Source: Vibrio sp. MEBiC08052
GTDB taxonomy: Bacteria; Pseudomonadota; Gammaproteobacteria; Enterobacterales; Vibrionaceae
Reading direction: 5' to 3'
DNA: 64,000 bases
Assembly: GCF_001506075.1 (NCBI RefSeq)
Contig: NZ_KQ947475.1
Span: 3,458,660 to 3,522,659, forward strand
In this document: positions 1 through 9,063 of the stretch, piece after piece
Position numbering within the stretch: position 1 is the stretch's first letter
Layout: each line of letters begins with the position of its first letter
Notes under the pieces: generated by a model
The model's input: only the letters and a program-made list of their open reading frames with translations
What the model was told of the DNA's origin: nothing
The model's database searches: none
Position numbers and translations under genes: made by a program

Positions 1-1294
1 CGACAACACAAAGGTTTGCCATTCTCACCATCCGGTGAAAACCTTCCTGAATAATCGAGAGCTTTTGCTGTTTATCACCGTCACCGGGCCATTTTTCCCG
101 CACTTCCTGTAAGAAACGATGGTTAATTTCGTAGATAATTTCCATATGACGCGGCAACAAACGCTGGATCAGCGCTTCATCCCATGTTTCCAACGCTTCA
201 GGCAACAACGTATGATTGGTATAGGCAAATGTCTGACTACAGATACCCCATGCATCTTCCCAGGTCATATTTTGTTCATCGACGAAAATCCGCATCAATT
301 CAGGGATGGCAATGGCCGGGTGGGTATCATTGAGCTGAATCGTTTCATACTGAGGCAACTCTGCCAGTTGATGTCCTGCCGCTTCATGACGACGAAGAAT
401 ATCCCGAATGGAAGCCGCACTGTGAAAATATTGCTGCATCAAACGCAGAGTCTTGCCTTTTTCATGGTTATCATTCGGATAGAGCACTTTGGTAATGTTG
501 CCGGCATCAATCAAGGCATGTTGTGCCTCAAAGTAGTTGCCGTTGTTGAAACTTTCTAAAGAAAATGGCGCAATTGCCCGACACTCCCACAAGCGCAGCG
601 GATACACGGTTTCACTTTTATAGCCGACCACCGGAATATCCCACGGCATTCCCATCACCGTCATGCCCGGAACCCATTTTCGTTTTTCCAGCCCATCAAC
701 CGTTTCGGTGGTGACATAACCGTAAAAACCGATTTCCTGTGCCAGTTCAGGCCGTGCAACTTCCCACGGATATCCTTCAATCCCACACCATGCATCCGGA
801 GTCTCTTTCTGGTGGCACGCTTCAAACGACTGTTTAAACAGCCCATATTCATAGTGCAGCCCATAGCCGACTGTCGGAAATTCCTGTGCCGCCAGAGAAT
901 CCATAAAACAAGCAGCCAGACGCCCTAAGCCACCATTGCCTAATGAGGGATCCCGCTCTTCTTCAAGCAGGTCACTCAAATCAAGGCCTAATTCAGCCAC
1001 AGCGTCACCAATGGCTTCATAAACGCCCATATTGAGTAAGTTATTACCGGTCAGCCGACCAATCAGAAATTCCAGCGAAAGATAATTGACACTTTTCGCA
1101 TTCAGAATCCGTTCATCCTGCTCCGTTTCCAGTAGGTCAAATGTGGTGAGTTCTGCCAACGCGCGAGACATGGCCAAATACCAAGAGCGCTTGGTCGCAT
1201 TTTCGACGGTTGTCGCGTAAGTTGATGTCAGATGACGCTTTACATTCTCCAGAAACAACGTTTTATCAAATGACTTCTGCAATACTGCTTTCAT
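1..1294 (-). CDS. malP: Maltodextrin/glycogen phosphorylase, N-terminal 431 residues (cut by window edge)
   Basis: The gene reads leftward off the window. It starts at ATG 1294 behind a strong GGAGGGG ribosome site. The translation (start MKAVLQKSFDKTLFLENVK) carries typical glycosyltransferase family 35 segments: NYLSLEFLIGR, the glycine-rich DPSLGNGGLGRLAACFMDS, YGLHYEYGLFKQ, and LNDTHPAIAIPELMRI. These enzymes are cytosolic PLP-dependent phosphorylases releasing glucose-1-phosphate from alpha-1,4-glucans. The PLP-lysine half of the protein is outside the window. Vibrio chromosome II carries malP near its origin, which fits the location and favours malP over glgP, but the sequence alone cannot settle substrate preference. 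Two CRP-like sites lie upstream. Confidence 0.93.
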   Translation of the reverse strand, partial: MKAVLQKSFDKTLFLENVKRHLTSTYATTVENATKRSWYLAMSRALAELTTFDLLETEQDERILNAKSVNYLSLEFLIGRLTGNNLLNMGVYEAIGDAVAELGLDLSDLLEEERDPSLGNGGLGRLAACFMDSLAAQEFPTVGYGLHYEYGLFKQSFEACHQKETPDAWCGIEGYPWEVARPELAQEIGFYGYVTTETVDGLEKRKWVPGMTVMGMPWDIPVVGYKSETVYPLRLWECRAIAPFSLESFNNGNYFEAQHALIDAGNITKVLYPNDNHEKGKTLRLMQQYFHSAASIRDILRRHEAAGHQLAELPQYETIQLNDTHPAIAIPELMRIFVDEQNMTWEDAWGICSQTFAYTNHTLLPEALETWDEALIQRLLPRHMEIIYEINHRFLQEVREKWPGDGDKQQKLSIIQEGFHRMVRMANLCVV

Positions 1295-1769
1295 CGGAAC
1301 CCCTCCCAAACAGGTAACGAGCTGACTGAAATCCGTCTTCGCCAGTACAGGGCTCAAGAAACTTTGGATACGAAGAAACTGTCGCAGTCACTTCCCTTCA
1401 GTCATGAAAATCATATGGTATACAGCCGTCTTACCAAGTTGAGGTGTGATACATATCAACTTCTGTGTTGAACATGACTCACAATACCTTTAGATAGTAA
1501 CCTTAGTCGTTAAATTGAACTCCTTGCGTCTTTTTCAGCGGATAATATCTACAAAAAGTGACAACAATCACATATTGATAACATAGTATCTGACCAAAGT
1601 ACCAGCGATATGATTATTTTTTCATCATTTTTGTCTCAGCCAGACAGAAGTAATGTATTCCAATGTAACGACGCCGGAATGTAAGTAAATACTTACAATC
1701 AATAGAAAGCTATCCGGAAAAGAATATGAGCGAAGATGTGAAGGAGATGTCATTCAAGGTGATAAAAAT
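1295..1769 (-). promoter_or_regulatory. malP upstream region with two CRP-like sites
   Basis: This stretch has no gene. Two CRP-type inverted repeats are visible: 1445-1460 (TGTGA-N6-TCAAC) and 1557-1572 (AGTGA-N6-TCACA, a perfect GTGA-N6-TCAC core). They lie about 150 and 265 bp upstream of the malP start, consistent with catabolite control of a maltodextrin gene. I looked for MalT boxes (GGGGATGAGG-like) and saw no convincing one. The promoter itself was not identified. Confidence 0.5.
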
Positions 1770-1791
1770 AAAGGCATCCAATGATGCCTTT
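1770..1791 (-). terminator. Rho-independent terminator after cyoE
   Basis: The arms AAAGGCATC and GATGCCTTT are separated by CAAT. On the minus strand the hairpin is followed by TTTTTATC, so it closes the cyoABCDE transcript 33 bp after the cyoE stop. Confidence 0.8.
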
Positions 1792-1824
1792 ATGATTTGT
1801 AGATAAAGATGTGTGCAACTATCG

Positions 1825-2691
1825 CTAGAAACTCAGCGGGAGCAGCTCAACGCCGAGGACGGCACTAAAACTCATCACCACAATGAGCGAGTGTTTAAAC
1901 ACCGTTTTTGACCATGCTTCAAAGTTATCCGCGGTCATACGACGGAATGTAACACGGGTCCACATAAAGCAAACTGCCGAGGCCACCACCAGATATTCAT
2001 AACCGGTGTTTCCGACAAGGTATAGCCCCAACGCAACAGCATTAAATGCGATTACATAGGCCATCATATGCTTGCGCGCCTTATCGATCCCGGCCACAAC
2101 CGGCAGCACAGGAATTCCCGCCTGACGATAGTCCTGAAGTCGGAACATCGCAATCGCATAGGAGTGAGGCATCTGCCAGAGACAGAATAAGCTAAACAAT
2201 AGCACGCCTTCCAGGCTGACATAATTCGTCACTGCGAGATAGCCAGCCAACGGCGGCACCGCCCCAGAAATACTCCCAACCAATGTGCCGTAGACTGACG
2301 TCCGCTTGTACCACATCGTATAAAAGAAGACATAGAAGACATAACCCAATAAAACCACAACTGCGGTCAGTGGGTTTGTCTGTTGGTACAAAAGCGCCGT
2401 TCCAGCGAGTAATAAGACGATGGCGTAGATAAATGCATGATCAACATTAATCTCACCACGCACCAATAATCTCTGACTGGTACGTGCCATTTTGCTATCG
2501 ATATCACGGTCAAAAATATTATTAATGACACACCCTGACGCGATGATCAAAGCCACCCCGGCCAGCGTACAAAGCAGTAACATTGATGAGGCTGATTCCG
2601 CTTTGGCTGCGAGAAAAAATCCCGCAGCCGTAGAAATCAGGTTACCCACGATAATGCCTGGTTTGGAGATCGATAGATACCCTTTAATCAT
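1825..2691 (-). CDS. cyoE: Protoheme IX farnesyltransferase (heme O synthase)
   Basis: This 288-residue polytopic membrane protein of the UbiA prenyltransferase superfamily adds a farnesyl group to heme B to make heme O, the cofactor of the bo3 oxidase encoded just upstream. The signature NNIFDRDIDSKMARTSQR (about residues 57-74) contains the Asp-rich prenyl-diphosphate and Mg binding motif. A second conserved segment, YKRTSVYGTLVGSISGAVPPLAGY, follows at about residues 128-151. It is the last gene of the cyo operon, starting 10 bp after cyoD behind an AGG ribosome site, and is followed by a clear terminator. Confidence 0.95.
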   Translation of the reverse strand: MIKGYLSISKPGIIVGNLISTAAGFFLAAKAESASSMLLLCTLAGVALIIASGCVINNIFDRDIDSKMARTSQRLLVRGEINVDHAFIYAIVLLLAGTALLYQQTNPLTAVVVLLGYVFYVFFYTMWYKRTSVYGTLVGSISGAVPPLAGYLAVTNYVSLEGVLLFSLFCLWQMPHSYAIAMFRLQDYRQAGIPVLPVVAGIDKARKHMMAYVIAFNAVALGLYLVGNTGYEYLVVASAVCFMWTRVTFRRMTADNFEAWSKTVFKHSLIVVMSFSAVLGVELLPLSF

Positions 2692-2701
2692 CAGCCTGCG
2701 C

Positions 2702-3016
2702 CTACATCATCATATTGATGTTCAGGTTCCACATAATCCAGATAGAACCAGCGATCAGAATCAGAACAACGATCGCGGAAAACACCAGTGAAATGAAATT
2801 CCAGCGACCTTCACTCGTCTTAGTTTCCATATGCAGGAAGTAGACAAAATGAACAATCACCTGAACAATGGCGCAACCAAACAGAACGGCAAATGTCGTT
2901 CCGGTCGAGAGGCTTTGTGTCGCAGCATAGTAAAAAGGAATAATCGTTAAGATCAGAGAGGCAACGAAGCCAATCACATATCCCTTCACTCCTGAGTCAG
3001 CGTGTTGGTTACTCAT
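2702..3016 (-). CDS. cyoD: Cytochrome bo3 ubiquinol oxidase subunit IV
   Basis: The 104-residue inner-membrane subunit (start [17 protein letters not shown]) has three hydrophobic helices and the family segment [21 protein letters not shown] longer reading frame extends to 3055, but ATG 3016 is chosen because its ATGA overlaps the cyoC stop (TGA at 3015-3013), a typical translational coupling, and because family members start with a short hydrophilic stretch like this one. Subunit IV supports assembly of the CuB site in subunit I. It belongs to the cyoABCDE operon. Confidence 0.95.
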   Translation of the reverse strand: MSNQHADSGVKGYVIGFVASLILTIIPFYYAATQSLSTGTTFAVLFGCAIVQVIVHFVYFLHMETKTSEGRWNFISLVFSAIVVLILIAGSIWIMWNLNINMMM

Positions 3017-3618
3017 GATGTCACCCCAACTAAATAAACGAATGTAAATACACAAATCCAGACGATATCAAGGAAGTGCCAGAACAAGCTCAGACAGCCG
3101 AATCGAGTTTCGAGCATGTCGGTCAGGCCTTTGGTATTCAATTGCCAGAAACAAACAAACAACCAAATCAAACCAAAGGTCACGTGAAGACCATGCGTTC
3201 CAACCAAGGTGAAGAATGCAGACAAGAACGCACTGCGATCCGGACCATAGCCTTCAACAATCAGATGGTGGAATTCATAGATTTCCATGCCGATAAAGCC
3301 AGCCCCGAACAGGAAGGTAATCACCAACCACAATTTCAGGGCACCAATTTGTTTGCGTTTCATCGCAATCATGCCAAAACCAAAAGTGATACTACTCAGC
3401 AGCAGCAACATGGTTTCGACAAAAACAAATGGTAACTCAAAGATTTCTTTACCGCTGGGACCACCAGCGGTTGCATTGGCAAGTACTGCATAAGTCGCAA
3501 ACAATGTTGCAAACAAAATACAGTCGCTCATCAAGTAAATCCAGAATCCGAACAGCTTGTTACCACCGGTATCATGGTGGTGCTCATGCGCGTGATCGGC
3601 GACAGAATTAGCCTGCAT
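3013..3618 (-). CDS. cyoC: Cytochrome bo3 ubiquinol oxidase subunit III
   Basis: The 201-residue, five-helix membrane subunit of the heme-copper oxidase family matches CyoC: an N-terminal His-rich stretch ([11 protein letters not shown]), [19 protein letters not shown], and [14 protein letters not shown] near residue 140. It helps keep the proton-pumping subunit I stable. The start overlaps the end of cyoB by 11 bp, and its stop overlaps the cyoD start by 4 bp, so translation of the three genes is likely coupled. Confidence 0.95.
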   Translation of the reverse strand: MQANSVADHAHEHHHDTGGNKLFGFWIYLMSDCILFATLFATYAVLANATAGGPSGKEIFELPFVFVETMLLLLSSITFGFGMIAMKRKQIGALKLWLVITFLFGAGFIGMEIYEFHHLIVEGYGPDRSAFLSAFFTLVGTHGLHVTFGLIWLFVCFWQLNTKGLTDMLETRFGCLSLFWHFLDIVWICVFTFVYLVGVTS

Positions 3619-5632
3619 AATTCACCTCCATATCATCTTTCGATTGAGATCCGGCTTTTGCTTTCGCAACTTGATCGCGGTGTTCATCTTCAATCGCTTT
3701 GATTTCATCCACCTGAACATAGTAATCAACATCATCGTTAAAGCTATGCCAGATACTTGTTACAACAATACCGATAAAGCCGATAGCAGCCAGCCACCAG
3801 ATATACCAGATCATCGCGAAACCAAAGACCATAGACCATGCAGAGACATACATACCTGTCGGTGTGTTTTTCGGCATATGAATCGGTTCGTATTCAACTT
3901 CTTTATCAAGCGAATGCTCTCCACGCTGTTTCTGATACCAGAAAGCATCGATTTGATCCCCTTTCGGAATCACCGCAAAGTTATAAAACGGTGGCGGAGA
4001 AGAAGTAGACCATTCCAACGTCCGGCCATCCCAAGGGTCGCCAGTGACATCACGGTTTTGTTCGCGATCTCTGATACTGACAACGATTTGAGTCACCTGA
4101 CAAAGCACCCCGAGGGCAACAATCGCAGTACCGACTGCTGCTGTGGCAAGCAGTGGGAAGTAATCATGATTGATATCCTGACTCAAACGACGTGTCATGC
4201 CCATAAAGCCAAGTGCATACAACGGCAGGAAGGCCAATAGGAAGCCAATCAACCAACACCAGAAGGCACGGCGTCCCCATGCTTCATTCATCATGAAACC
4301 AGTCGCTTTCGGGAACCAGTAAGTAATTGCAGCAAAGCAGCCGAATACTACACCACCGATGATGACGTTATGGAAATGCGCAATGAGGAATACACTGTTG
4401 TGCAGGACAAAGTCAGCTCCGGGAACCGCCATCAGAACACCGGTCATCCCACCGACACTGAAGGTAATCAGGAATCCAATAGTCCACAGCATCGGTGATG
4501 TAAACTGAATGCGTCCTTTGTACATCGTAAATAACCAGTTAAAGATCTTCACCCCTGTCGGGATAGATATGATCATGGTTGCGATACCAAAGAAGGCGTT
4601 TACATTCGCACCGGCTCCCATTGTAAAGAAGTGATGCAGCCAAACAATAAAGGCCAGAATCGTGATGGCAATGGTTGCCCACACCAAAGACGTATAGCCG
4701 AACAGCTTCTTACGTGAGAAGGTTGCGGTCACTTCAGAGAACACCCCGAAAACTGGCAGCACAAGGATATATACCTCTGGGTGACCCCATGCCCAAATCA
4801 GGTTGATATACATCATCATGTTCCCACCCATATCATTGGTGAAGAAGTGGAAACCCAGATAACGGTCTAACGTCAGCAGTGCAATAGAAACAGTTAAAAT
4901 CGGGAATGAGATAATGATCAGGATGTTTGCACACAGTGAAGCCCAAGTGAAAACCGGCATCTTCATCAGTGGCATTCCCGGTGTACGCATCCGCATGATG
5001 GTAACAAAGAAGTTCACCCCGGTGAGTGTCGTCCCGACTCCCGATATCTGCAATGCCCAAATCCAGTAGTCAACACCGACCCCCGGACTCGCAGCAATCC
5101 CTGACAGTGGTGGATAAGCCAACCAACCAGTACGGGCAAATTCTCCCAAGCCCAGAGACAAGTTCGTCAGAATCACACCCACGACAAATAACCAAAAACT
5201 CAGGTTATTCAGATATGGGAAAGCAACATCACGCGCACCAATCTGCAGCGGCACAACAATGTTCATCAGACCGATCACCAGAGGCATCGCCACAAAGAAA
5301 ATCATGATGACACCGTGAGCGGTAAAGATCTGGTCATAGTGATGTGGCGGCAGATAACCGGCTTCACCAGCAGCAGAGAGCGCTTGCTGACTTCGCATCA
5401 TCACCGCATCGGCAAAGCCACGTATGAGCATGACAAATGCGACAACAATGTACATGAAACCTAATTTTTTGTGGTCTACCGAAGTAAACCATTCATTCCA
5501 TAGATACTGCCATTTACCAAGACGTGTTACCCAAATCACGACGGCCAGACCGACCACCGCGATGATGGAGAGGGTAATCATGATAATGGGCTCATGGTAT
5601 GGAATGGAGTCCAGTGTTAATCTTCCAAACAT
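3608..5632 (-). CDS. cyoB: Cytochrome bo3 ubiquinol oxidase subunit I
   Basis: The 674-residue catalytic subunit oxidises ubiquinol, reduces O2 to water and pumps protons across the inner membrane. It carries heme b, heme o3 and CuB. Visible hallmarks are the quinol-oxidase segment [19 protein letters not shown], the heme ligand region [11 protein letters not shown], the CuB/crosslink motif [14 protein letters not shown], the HH pair in [10 protein letters not shown] and the heme ligands in [11 protein letters not shown]. The start is set at ATG 5632 ([16 protein letters not shown]), matching the family N-terminus. The open frame continues upstream into cyoA, but that part has no family match. 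It starts 7 bp after cyoA. Confidence 0.96.
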   Translation of the reverse strand: MFGRLTLDSIPYHEPIIMITLSIIAVVGLAVVIWVTRLGKWQYLWNEWFTSVDHKKLGFMYIVVAFVMLIRGFADAVMMRSQQALSAAGEAGYLPPHHYDQIFTAHGVIMIFFVAMPLVIGLMNIVVPLQIGARDVAFPYLNNLSFWLFVVGVILTNLSLGLGEFARTGWLAYPPLSGIAASPGVGVDYWIWALQISGVGTTLTGVNFFVTIMRMRTPGMPLMKMPVFTWASLCANILIIISFPILTVSIALLTLDRYLGFHFFTNDMGGNMMMYINLIWAWGHPEVYILVLPVFGVFSEVTATFSRKKLFGYTSLVWATIAITILAFIVWLHHFFTMGAGANVNAFFGIATMIISIPTGVKIFNWLFTMYKGRIQFTSPMLWTIGFLITFSVGGMTGVLMAVPGADFVLHNSVFLIAHFHNVIIGGVVFGCFAAITYWFPKATGFMMNEAWGRRAFWCWLIGFLLAFLPLYALGFMGMTRRLSQDINHDYFPLLATAAVGTAIVALGVLCQVTQIVVSIRDREQNRDVTGDPWDGRTLEWSTSSPPPFYNFAVIPKGDQIDAFWYQKQRGEHSLDKEVEYEPIHMPKNTPTGMYVSAWSMVFGFAMIWYIWWLAAIGFIGIVVTSIWHSFNDDVDYYVQVDEIKAIEDEHRDQVAKAKAGSQSKDDMEVNYAG

Positions 5633-5639
5633 AATCTCA

Positions 5640-6569
5640 TTACCCTTCATGCTCAGCCATCGAATGATGACCCATTGTTTTATCCATATCCTGTCCATCT
5701 TCCATGTGCATATTCATACTACCCGGGAACTGGGTTACCACTGAATTGAACAGGCCGTCCGGAATATGAGAATAATAAGTGACGGGAACATCGATGCTTG
5801 GCTTCGCTAAAGCACGGTAGTCGGAGAAATCATGAATCTGCTTTTCAGAAGACTTCACTTTCTCAACCCACTGTTCGAAGCTGGCCATATCCGGTGTCGC
5901 AGTCGCGGTAAATTTCATATGAGAAAATCCGTCACCACTGAAGCTCGCAGCAATACCTTTATAATCCCCGGCATGATTGGCAATCAGATGCAAACGAGTC
6001 ACCATTCCGGGCATTGCATAGAGCTGGCTACCCAATCGAGGGATAAAGAAAGAGTTCATGATGTTATCTGACGTTAGTTTGAACTTCACCGGAACATCTT
6101 TTGGAAATGCAACATAATTGACCGTTGCAATTTTTTGTTCCGGATAAATAAACAACCATTTCCAGTCAAGCGATACGACTTCAATCGTCATTGGCTTCGC
6201 ATCACTTACTAAAGGATTAGAAGGTTCAAGATGATGTGTTGAACGCCATGTGATTGTCGCCAAAATAACAATAATGATGATAGGGATCGTCCAGACAACA
6301 AACTCAATCTTTGTTGAATGGGACCATTCTGGTGTGTATTCTGCGTTCGAATTACTTGATCGATATTTATACGAGAAGTAGATCGTCATCAGTATCACAG
6401 GGATAACAACGATCAACATCAGGAACAGAGCTGTAATGATCAACTCTTTTACCTGAACACCCACCTCTCCTTTGGGATCAAGTAGCGCAAACTTACACCC
6501 TGAGAGCATCAGCACTGTGAGTAACAGTCCGAGTCTCGATATGATGCTTTTATATCGTGAGGCTTCCAT
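5640..6569 (-). CDS. cyoA: Cytochrome bo3 ubiquinol oxidase subunit II (lipoprotein)
   Basis: This 309-residue first gene of the operon encodes subunit II. It has a lipoprotein signal with lipobox LSGC (Cys25), two transmembrane helices (about residues 44-66 and 90-110) and a periplasmic cupredoxin-fold domain without the CuA ligands, as expected for quinol rather than cytochrome c oxidases ([31 protein letters not shown]). The C-terminal tail is His/Met-rich ([20 protein letters not shown]), which could bind metal but may just be linker. The subunit docks on CyoB and is needed for assembly. Confidence 0.95.
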   Translation of the reverse strand: MEASRYKSIISRLGLLLTVLMLSGCKFALLDPKGEVGVQVKELIITALFLMLIVVIPVILMTIYFSYKYRSSNSNAEYTPEWSHSTKIEFVVWTIPIIIIVILATITWRSTHHLEPSNPLVSDAKPMTIEVVSLDWKWLFIYPEQKIATVNYVAFPKDVPVKFKLTSDNIMNSFFIPRLGSQLYAMPGMVTRLHLIANHAGDYKGIAASFSGDGFSHMKFTATATPDMASFEQWVEKVKSSEKQIHDFSDYRALAKPSIDVPVTYYSHIPDGLFNSVVTQFPGSMNMHMEDGQDMDKTMGHHSMAEHEG

Positions 6570-7090
6570 TTACTTGTACTTTCTCTTTTTGGCAGAGAAC
6601 CTGATAACCGACACTACCTTATCAAGACTCTGCGGTTGTTTTTAATAAGAGTATTTGAATCTGTAACAAAATTATCCTTACCTGCGACAAATCCATTCAA
6701 CTCTACGAAATCGTGATAATTCACATCCAGCTTATCGAGAAGGCAAATATATTTGTTACAAGAAAGAACACTTTGCTACATCCGACACATCATAGTAACA
6801 ATACGTCGAGGGGCACTATATTAAAGTGCAATCTTAAGTTACGCAAATCTGACGTTCAGAAAAAGCAGATCTGCCACACCTGCGAAATCAAAGATATAAT
6901 CCCTTGTTATCTATATATTTTTTAGAACAAATTTCTCCATCTGCCACTCATTCCTCATGCATGTTTTTTTTTTCGTTATAATTTATGAACTCTATCACGG
7001 AATGTGCTGCAATTTCTTTTATAAACCCATGAATACTGAGCGCATGAAAAATCATGATTTGTGATATCAATCTAATCCGAAAGACATAAA
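6570..7090. promoter_or_regulatory. cyo operon upstream region
   Basis: This AT-rich gap of about 520 bp lies between the cyoA start and the yeeN terminator. It must hold the cyo promoter. A 70-codon frame at 6713-6925 has no family likeness and is judged non-coding. I see no clear FNR, ArcA or CRP palindrome and no RNA gene. Confidence 0.4.
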
Positions 7091-7130
7091 AAAACGCCCC
7101 ATGTTATATACCAAGGGGCGTTTTGTAATC
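7091..7130 (-). terminator. Rho-independent terminator after the yeeN-type gene
   Basis: The 10-bp stem AAAACGCCCC / GGGGCGTTTT (7091-7100 with 7115-7124) is followed on the minus strand by a T-rich run. It lies 33 bp after the stop of the gene at 7157. Confidence 0.85.
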
Positions 7131-7156
7131 CGGTTTGTTAAAGCTCGAATGAGTGT

Positions 7157-7876
7157 CTACTCAATCTCCGCATTATGATAAACCTGTTGTACATCATCGC
7201 TGTCATCCAACAAATCCAGAAACTTCTGGAATTTCTCAGCATCTTCTCCGGAAATTTCAGTCCGGTTTTGTGGCACAAACGTAATCTCTTCTACATCCAA
7301 AGTGACATCAGGGAAAGAATCAGTCAACGCAGTCTTTACTTTGAAGAATTCTGTGTGGGGAGCAAATACCGTCATCACACCGTCTTCCAGCTCAATATCA
7401 GTCACATCAACATCAGCCATGACTAACGCTTCTAACACCGTTTCTTCATCATCACCTTTAAACTGGAACACTGCCTGATGATCAAACATATGGGCAACCG
7501 TTCCCGGGCTGCCGATCTTCGCACCCGTCTTCACAAAGCACTGACGAACATCCTGATAAGTTCGGTTACCGTTATCCGTTAAACAGTCAACAATCACACT
7601 CACACCACCGGGGCCAAACCCTTCATAACGAGCAGGCTGGTAATCTTCACCAGAGCCTCCCGAGGCTTTATCCAGCGCTTTGTCGATCACATGTCCGGGA
7701 ACCTGATCTTTTTTCGCTTTCGTGATCAAATGCCGCAAAGAAAGGTTGGTATCCGGATCGGCCCCCCCATTTTTTGCACACACATAAATCTCTTTGCCGT
7801 ATTTGGAATAAACTTTAATCTTTGCGCCTTGAGTCTTCGCCATGGAAGCTTTACGCACTTCAAAACTTCTTCCCAT
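7157..7876 (-). CDS. yeeN: YebC/PmpR-family protein of the YeeN subgroup
   Basis: The 239-residue cytosolic protein of the YebC/PmpR (DUF28) family carries the usual blocks: [30 protein letters not shown], the signature [20 protein letters not shown], GSVxYMFD-like [13 protein letters not shown], and the C-terminal [11 protein letters not shown]. The KYGKEIY segment and overall pattern are closer to E. coli YeeN than to YebC. YebC proteins bind DNA or ribosomes and some relieve stalling at polyproline stretches; the YeeN role is less clear. ATG 7876 (MGRSFEV) is chosen over 7894 because GAGAG sits 9 nt upstream. It is a single-gene unit with its own terminator. Confidence 0.88.
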   Translation of the reverse strand: MGRSFEVRKASMAKTQGAKIKVYSKYGKEIYVCAKNGGADPDTNLSLRHLITKAKKDQVPGHVIDKALDKASGGSGEDYQPARYEGFGPGGVSVIVDCLTDNGNRTYQDVRQCFVKTGAKIGSPGTVAHMFDHQAVFQFKGDDEETVLEALVMADVDVTDIELEDGVMTVFAPHTEFFKVKTALTDSFPDVTLDVEEITFVPQNRTEISGEDAEKFQKFLDLLDDSDDVQQVYHNAEIE

Positions 7877-7962
7877 CGGGATATTCTCTCTCATTAATTG
7901 AACGCGACGGATTGTAGAAAAAACACAGAATCATTTCAATTTCTGCCGGTTCAGGGAGCGGC

Positions 7963-8172
7963 TTACATCACGCCCATGACCCTTTTATATTTATCCACTG
8001 ATTGTTGAAAGCATGTCTGTTCATCGGTTGTTCGCAACGTTTCCTGATGCTGAGTGAATACTTCAGGCCCGGCCTTTCCCTGTTTCAGTTTCCAGACCAA
8101 AAAGGCAGCCTGCTTATCCAACTCGATCCGATTCTTCTCTTCAGCACTCAATTCTGCAAGATTAAAAGACAT
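7963..8172 (-). CDS. Small conserved protein, DUF3283-like
   Basis: The 69-residue protein (start MSFNLAELSAEEKNRIELDK) is hydrophilic and helical, with a KLKQGKAGPEVF segment and the C-terminal SVDKYKRVMGVM. It resembles a small uncharacterised protein found in vibrios (DUF3283), a match made from memory. ATG 8172 is chosen because the family-like sequence begins there; the frame stays open to 8223. No membrane segment or catalytic motif is seen, and the function is unknown. It lies between the yeeN-type gene and another small gene, all on the minus strand. Confidence 0.65.
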   Translation of the reverse strand: MSFNLAELSAEEKNRIELDKQAAFLVWKLKQGKAGPEVFTQHQETLRTTDEQTCFQQSVDKYKRVMGVM

Positions 8173-8273
8173 GAAATCACCCGTCATCTGTAAACAAGTT
8201 GTGCAATATACCACAGGAATCAAGAAAATTAAGCGCTAACTGATGTTCATACCAGCTTACCCTCATTCAAAAA

Positions 8274-8296
8274 AAGGGGCAGCCAAGCTGCCCCTT
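8274..8296 (-). terminator. Rho-independent terminator after the 8314-8511 gene
   Basis: The stem AAGGGGCAGC / GCTGCCCCTT has a 3-nt loop. On the minus strand it is followed by seven T residues. Confidence 0.9.
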
Positions 8297-8313
8297 CTTA
8301 TCCGATATCAAAC

Positions 8314-8511
8314 TTAATGAAGTAAGCCAAGTTCCCTTGCTTCTTCAATCGTTAAACCACTTTCACGAATCTCTCTCATCACTTCAATCCGGCGTCGGGC
8401 TTCGGCTGATTTGAGGTTTTTCGTAGGTTTTTGCAATTCAACTTCGTCCGTGAAGTCCCATTTGTTTGCGATATTCGTCATTTCATCATGGTCGATTGAA
8501 TTGATAGACAT
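8314..8511 (-). CDS. Small conserved protein of unknown function (65 residues)
   Basis: The ATG at 8511 follows a near-perfect ribosome site (GGAGGTGAT, 5 nt away), and a strong terminator lies 17 bp after the stop, so this is a real one-gene unit. The product is charged and probably helical, with a basic stretch SAEARRRIEVMREIRESG and the C-terminus TIEEARELGLLH, which looks like a short helix-turn-helix or coiled segment. It has no cysteine and no membrane segment. I do not recognise a characterised family. Confidence 0.7.
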   Translation of the reverse strand: MSINSIDHDEMTNIANKWDFTDEVELQKPTKNLKSAEARRRIEVMREIRESGLTIEEARELGLLH

Positions 8512-8852
8512 AAATCACCTCCGGACAAACCATGTTAGGGACACGTATTCTATAGCGAAGCTGAAAAATCTTGTTAAGCAAAATTATCTAAGAGTGTGAT
8601 AGTGGCTATAGTTCTGTAAAAATATTGATAGATGTAAGAATAAAATTTTGCGTCTATTTGAACAGCGCAGTATTTTTAGAAGATCACCATCGATTTTTTT
8701 GCTCAACTAATCCCCCTACTCTTCTCGATAATTTTTCTTATTTACATATATACGGAACAATGATCAAGGGTGTTATTCCATGAAATGACTCGCAATGCTC
8801 AGTTGATGTGATGACCGAGCTGACACGCTCATTTTCTGACAGACAAAAAAAA
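8512..8852. other. Intergenic region with one RctB-like extended site (8753-8768)
   Basis: This AT-rich stretch downstream of rctB has no gene. It contains CGGAACAATGATCAAG at 8753-8768. The same 16-mer occurs in reverse at 11732-11747 inside the origin and at 29316-29331. It includes the iteron core ATGATCAAG. Nothing else was recognised. Confidence 0.5.
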
Positions 8853-8871
8853 GCGAGCATGGGGTGCTCGC
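8853..8871 (-). terminator. Rho-independent terminator downstream of rctB
   Basis: The stem GCGAGCA / TGCTCGC has a 5-nt loop. On the minus strand it is followed by TTTTTTTT. It lies about 190 bp after the rctB stop; nothing else on that strand intervenes. Confidence 0.85.
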
Positions 8872-9063
8872 GAAAATGCTAAGTATGAATATAACAACAT
8901 GAACCTAACCAATGACATCGGTAGGATATTGGTTGTCTTTCGGGATAAAGAATAACGGCCTTAACCGCCACCTCTGTCAGAAGGATGTCAAAGCTATGTA
9001 AAGACGAGCAGGGTTTGTAACCTTTGTTCCATTTATTTTATCGTTCGCCTGTCGTTGAGTGCT

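Noticed and set aside
6713..6925. 70-codon frame upstream of cyoA
   Set aside because: Low-complexity AT-rich sequence, no ribosome site, no recognisable protein features.
2545..7485. ATGATCAA cores inside cyoE, cyoA and the yeeN-type gene
   Set aside because: An 8-bp match is common by chance and the flanks do not match origin iterons.
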